This document shows, in pieces, positions 60,886 to 64,000 of a stretch of 64,000 nucleotides of DNA (positions are counted from its first letter, which is position 1; each line of letters opens with the position of its first letter). The stretch is from an uncultured Collinsella sp. GTDB lineage: Bacteria > Actinomycetota > Coriobacteriia > Coriobacteriales > Coriobacteriaceae. The translations under genes were made by a program, and so were the position numbers. The stretch spans positions 1-64,000 of the forward strand of contig CAUHHV010000005.1 in NCBI GenBank assembly GCA_959606065.1, read 5' to 3'. The notes under the pieces are model-generated. The model ran no database searches. It had not been told where the DNA came from and was given only the letters and a program-made list of their open reading frames with translations.

Positions 60886-63186
60886 CTATTTAATCTTGGT
60901 CGTACCCGGTGCCAGGTTGGGGTCGGTCTCGTTGGCCTCGGTCTGGAAGTGCTCCGTATAGACGTTCTTGCCATCGCGGAACATCTCGTAGTACTGCATC
61001 TTGGCGTAATCCTCGCGCGCCTTGGTGGCGGCTGCTGCGGCGGCGTCGTCACCGGTGACGTTGGAGGAGAGCGCCCAGCGCAGGCTGGCGTCCTCGTAGC
61101 CCACGGAGTTGATGGCGGGCAGCGACTCGCGCAGTGTCATGTGCGCTTTCTGGTAGTCGGTCAGCGGTGCGCCGATCAGTTGCATCAGCTGGGTGGACAG
61201 GTAGTTGGTGGACAGGTCGTCGACCTCGCTCGTCTGGTCGCAGCCGGCAACGTCGTAGTTGGCCCAGATGATGTAGTCGGTCTGCCACAGACGTTCCTGG
61301 TGGGTGGCGTCGTCCTCGCCGGTAAACCACTTATCGTTGAACTTGGACGGGAAGAACGGCTGGTGATCGCCCCAGAACACCACGACTACCTTGCGGTCGA
61401 GCTTGCTCAGGGCGTTGAGGAAGTAGCGCAGCGCCTGGTCGGACTGCTCGATGCACGAGACATACTCGTCGACATCGGACAGCGTGCCGTCCTCGACGGT
61501 CTTGGCGTCCAGGTCGGTCGTGTCGATGTTCAGGTGCATCTGCTTGTCGACCGGCAGCAGGCCTGTGTCGTAGCCCGAGTGGTTCTGCATGGTCACGTCG
61601 AAGATAAACTGCGGATCGGCGTTCTGGTCGAGCAGCTCAAGAATCTTGTCGTAGGTCGCCTGGTCGGTCACCATGCCGCGCAGGGTGTCGGCTCCCTGGA
61701 AGTCGTTGATGGACAGGAACTGGTCAAAGCCAAAGTCCTTGTAGACGTTCTCGCGGTTCCAGTTGGTGGCGTGGTTGGGGTGCATGGCCGTGGTGGAATA
61801 GCCGAGCGACTTGAACTGCTCTGCTAGATTCCCGGTCGTTTCCATGTTGTAGATGGTGTAGGGGTACACGCCCGAGCCCAGGTTGGCCATGGAGTTGCCG
61901 GTCATAAACTCAAACTCGGTATTGGCGGTGCCGCCGCCGTAGGCGCTCACGTAGAGCTTGCCGCGGCTGAGGCAGTTGGACAGGTTTTTAAAGTACTGCG
62001 GACCCTCGTAGCCGGCGCGCATGTTCTGGTAGATCGACAGATCCGAGAAGGTCTCGTTCATGATGGCGATGACCGTGGGCTTCTCGCTGTCGAACTGCTC
62101 CTTTGCGGCGGTGCGCTCGTCGCTCTTGGCGGCGTCGGACTTGTCGTAGGCCTTGGCGTACTTTTTGAGCGTGGCCTTGGCATCGTCGACGGAGTAGTCG
62201 GCGGGTTTGGGCGGCTTGATGGACTGCGCTGCACTAATAAAAGCGGGCAGGTAGCCCTCGCGCCAGTAGCTCTCGAGCGGGCGCCAGGTGTAGACGGTGA
62301 TGCCGAGAGTGTTGTAGTAGTCGATGAGCGTGACATGCGCGGTCACGCCACCCAGGCACAGCACGGCGACGAGCAGGTTGGTGAGCAGCATGCGCTTGGC
62401 GTTGGCGGCACCCTTCTGACGGTGCGGTGCCACCAGGCCGGCGTACTCGCATAGCAGCATGGCGATGGCGGTAAAGCCCATGGATAGCACGCAGAACAGC
62501 GAGATCGAGAAGGTGTAGCCGGTGCCGGCGACCGCGGCGGCAGTGGAGATGGCCGAAAGGTCACCCGGCTGGATGGGCATGGATTTAAACGTGATGACGA
62601 AGAACTCGGCAATGCCCAGGACAAAGAGGGCAAAGGCCAGGACCGCGGGAGCTGCGCCGTGGCGCTGGAACAGGAAGAACAGGCCGGTCATGAGCACGGT
62701 GATGATGGCCCACTCGAGCAGGATGCATAGGGGGTAGACCCAGGTAAAGTCGTGGTTGGACGAAACCTCTATGCCCAGCAGCGCAAAGACGCCGGCGAGC
62801 AGCAGGCACAGGACGGCGGCGACGAGCGGTTTGCCCACAAAGGCGCCGCGCAGGCGGGCGAGCTTGCCGGTGGGGGCGGGGGCGTCGGGCTTGGCGAACG
62901 CAAAGACGCGCGGGGCGATGCGGTCGCGGGCGATGCTGGCCCAAGCGCAACCGGTGAGAATGGCATTGGTCAGGATGAGCATCACAAAGGCGAGCGGCTC
63001 GTTTTGCGCGACGAGACCAATAGCGCCCCAGACGGTCAAAAAGACCTGGAACAGACCGAAGGCGACGCTCCAGGCGATAGCGCCCTTGGCAACGGTGCTC
63101 GACTGTGCGCGAATGGCCTTGGCCTCGCGCAAGACAAGGTAGACGGTCGCCGCAAGACCGACGAGCGAGATGGCGGCAGCGAACAT
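60886..63186 (-). CDS. LTA synthase-like phosphoglycerol transferase (sulfatase family)
   Basis: 766 residues from ATG 63186 (GAGGAG seven bases upstream on the minus strand). Up to eight transmembrane segments in the first 320 residues, then an extracellular alkaline-phosphatase/sulfatase domain: TVIAIMNETFSDLSIY, GGGTANTEFEFMTGNSM (catalytic Thr region), MHPNHATNWNRENVYKDFGF and VFWGDHQPFF for the metal site. Enzymes of this type transfer glycerol phosphate to lipid or wall polymers. Polymer identity unknown. Convergent with the surface locus; no partner genes nearby. Confidence 0.88.
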   Translation of the reverse strand: MFAAAISLVGLAATVYLVLREAKAIRAQSSTVAKGAIAWSVAFGLFQVFLTVWGAIGLVAQNEPLAFVMLILTNAILTGCAWASIARDRIAPRVFAFAKPDAPAPTGKLARLRGAFVGKPLVAAVLCLLLAGVFALLGIEVSSNHDFTWVYPLCILLEWAIITVLMTGLFFLFQRHGAAPAVLAFALFVLGIAEFFVITFKSMPIQPGDLSAISTAAAVAGTGYTFSISLFCVLSMGFTAIAMLLCEYAGLVAPHRQKGAANAKRMLLTNLLVAVLCLGGVTAHVTLIDYYNTLGITVYTWRPLESYWREGYLPAFISAAQSIKPPKPADYSVDDAKATLKKYAKAYDKSDAAKSDERTAAKEQFDSEKPTVIAIMNETFSDLSIYQNMRAGYEGPQYFKNLSNCLSRGKLYVSAYGGGTANTEFEFMTGNSMANLGSGVYPYTIYNMETTGNLAEQFKSLGYSTTAMHPNHATNWNRENVYKDFGFDQFLSINDFQGADTLRGMVTDQATYDKILELLDQNADPQFIFDVTMQNHSGYDTGLLPVDKQMHLNIDTTDLDAKTVEDGTLSDVDEYVSCIEQSDQALRYFLNALSKLDRKVVVVFWGDHQPFFPSKFNDKWFTGEDDATHQERLWQTDYIIWANYDVAGCDQTSEVDDLSTNYLSTQLMQLIGAPLTDYQKAHMTLRESLPAINSVGYEDASLRWALSSNVTGDDAAAAAATKAREDYAKMQYYEMFRDGKNVYTEHFQTEANETDPNLAPGTTKIK

Positions 63187-63399
63187 GCTGAGACTCCTCA
63201 CAAACTAAAACCTACGAAAGCGGGGGTTTACCCGATTGTTACCAAGATATGCGCTGCAATTGGTGGCTGCGCACAACAACCAGCCATATTAACGCGCGCG
63301 TGTGGCGGTGTGGCGCAATGTAGTGGCGACCTGCGCGATAATGGACGGGAATTACACGGAAACGTAAAGGCTTCTTAAAGAAATGGCGAGGGCAGGGCG

Positions 63400-64000
63400 A
63401 TGAGCGAGCAGGTTTGTATGACGGGCGCCGAGTACTGCGACGGAGCTGTGGGCGTGGATACGTGTGGCTATCCGGTCGAGACGACGGGCAATGCGGTGCT
63501 GGACACGTTGGAGCACCGTTCCTCCACGCGTGCCTTCGCGCGTGATGACGACGACCGCCCCGTGGCGGTGACCGACGAGCAGCGGGCGGCGATTCTGCAT
63601 GCGGCGAGCCGTGCGCCGTCGGCAGGCGCCATGATGATGTATTCCATCGTGAGCATTCGCGAGCAGGCTACGCTGGATCGTCTGGCCGACCTGTGCGACC
63701 ACCAGCCCATGATCGCCAAGGCGCCTTGGGCACTAATATTTGTGGTCGACTATGCCAAGTGGATCGATCTGTTTGAGCATGTGGGTTGCTTTGAGCCCGA
63801 GTTTGTAGAGCGTACGGGCAAGGCGCCCCGTCGTGCACCGGGTCTGGGCGACTTTGCCATCGCGGCGCAGGACGCCGTGATCGCCGCCCAAAACGCCGTG
63901 GTTGCCGCCGAGGCTCTGGGCCTGGGGAGCTGCTACATTGGCGATATCGTCGAGAACGCCGAGGAAGTTGCCGCGCTGCTGGACTTGCCGCCCTATACCA
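63400..64000 (+). CDS. Nitroreductase-family protein, 3' end outside window
   Basis: 200 codons from ATG 63400 to the window edge, without a stop. GGGCGATG context with AGGGC before the ATG. N-terminal extension of about 30 residues, then the FMN nitroreductase core: LEHRSSTRAFARDDDD, HAASRAPSAGAMMMYS, QDAVIAAQNAVVAAEALGLGSCYIGDIVEN. Likely an NAD(P)H-dependent flavoprotein reductase; substrate unknown. Divergent from the LTA-synthase-like gene. Confidence 0.85.
   Translation, partial: MSEQVCMTGAEYCDGAVGVDTCGYPVETTGNAVLDTLEHRSSTRAFARDDDDRPVAVTDEQRAAILHAASRAPSAGAMMMYSIVSIREQATLDRLADLCDHQPMIAKAPWALIFVVDYAKWIDLFEHVGCFEPEFVERTGKAPRRAPGLGDFAIAAQDAVIAAQNAVVAAEALGLGSCYIGDIVENAEEVAALLDLPPYT

Overview
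The window is a chromosomal segment of a high-GC, human-gut type Coriobacteriia (Actinomycetota), most like Collinsella. The pointers are the tilS-hpt-ftsH gene order, the codon use, the numerous PTS/LacI sugar genes, the actinobacterial-type LAXTG sorting signal and the many palindromic intergenic repeats built around GGGACAG or CCTGCC words. The genus call is inference from sequence style; I could not run a search. No phage, rRNA, CRISPR array or intact transposase was seen.

Layout. 0-9 kb: metallo-beta-lactamase-fold hydrolase (partial), tilS, hpt, ftsH, a PLP aminotransferase, a PHP phosphoesterase and a 23S rRNA uracil methyltransferase. 9-11.3 kb: polar amino-acid ABC importer. 11.6-14.7 kb: EF-G-like GTPase with altered G motifs and a secreted nuclease. 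14.9-22.3 kb: a LacI regulator divergent from a sugar operon (PTS EIIBC, GatZ-like aldolase subunit, TalC-type transaldolase, split transketolase, EIIA). 22.4-26.5 kb: a duplicated HAD phosphatase-LacI pair whose first LacI copy is reduced to a remnant, with larE between the copies. 26.8-34 kb: glmS, GntR regulator, YeiH-type exporter, a Fis-type regulator with a degenerate AAA+ domain, a small membrane protein, a nitroreductase and a 96-residue orphan. 34.3-38.6 kb: MarR plus a heterodimeric ABC exporter under two identical palindromes. 38.6-45.5 kb: cysE, DedA, ilvE, lemA, TetR, tRNA-Ser and a tadA-glycerate kinase fusion. 45.5-50.8 kb: three long hairpins, SRP RNA, a second heterodimeric ABC exporter and a flavodoxin. 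51-60.6 kb: a cell-surface locus with a SipW-type signal peptidase, three TasA-like proteins, an 1818-residue adhesin and an LAATG-anchored protein. 60.9-64 kb: LTA-synthase-like enzyme and a nitroreductase (partial).

The most notable items are the SipW/TasA-like surface locus with related sequence at both edges; an array of 14-bp arms in alternating orientation with a 62-bp period next to it; a structured element present twice with the same core but different, self-complementary outer stems; the TadA-glycerate kinase fusion; and several families of long intergenic palindromes. All functional calls are from reading motifs by eye; family names are given only where motifs, length and context agree.
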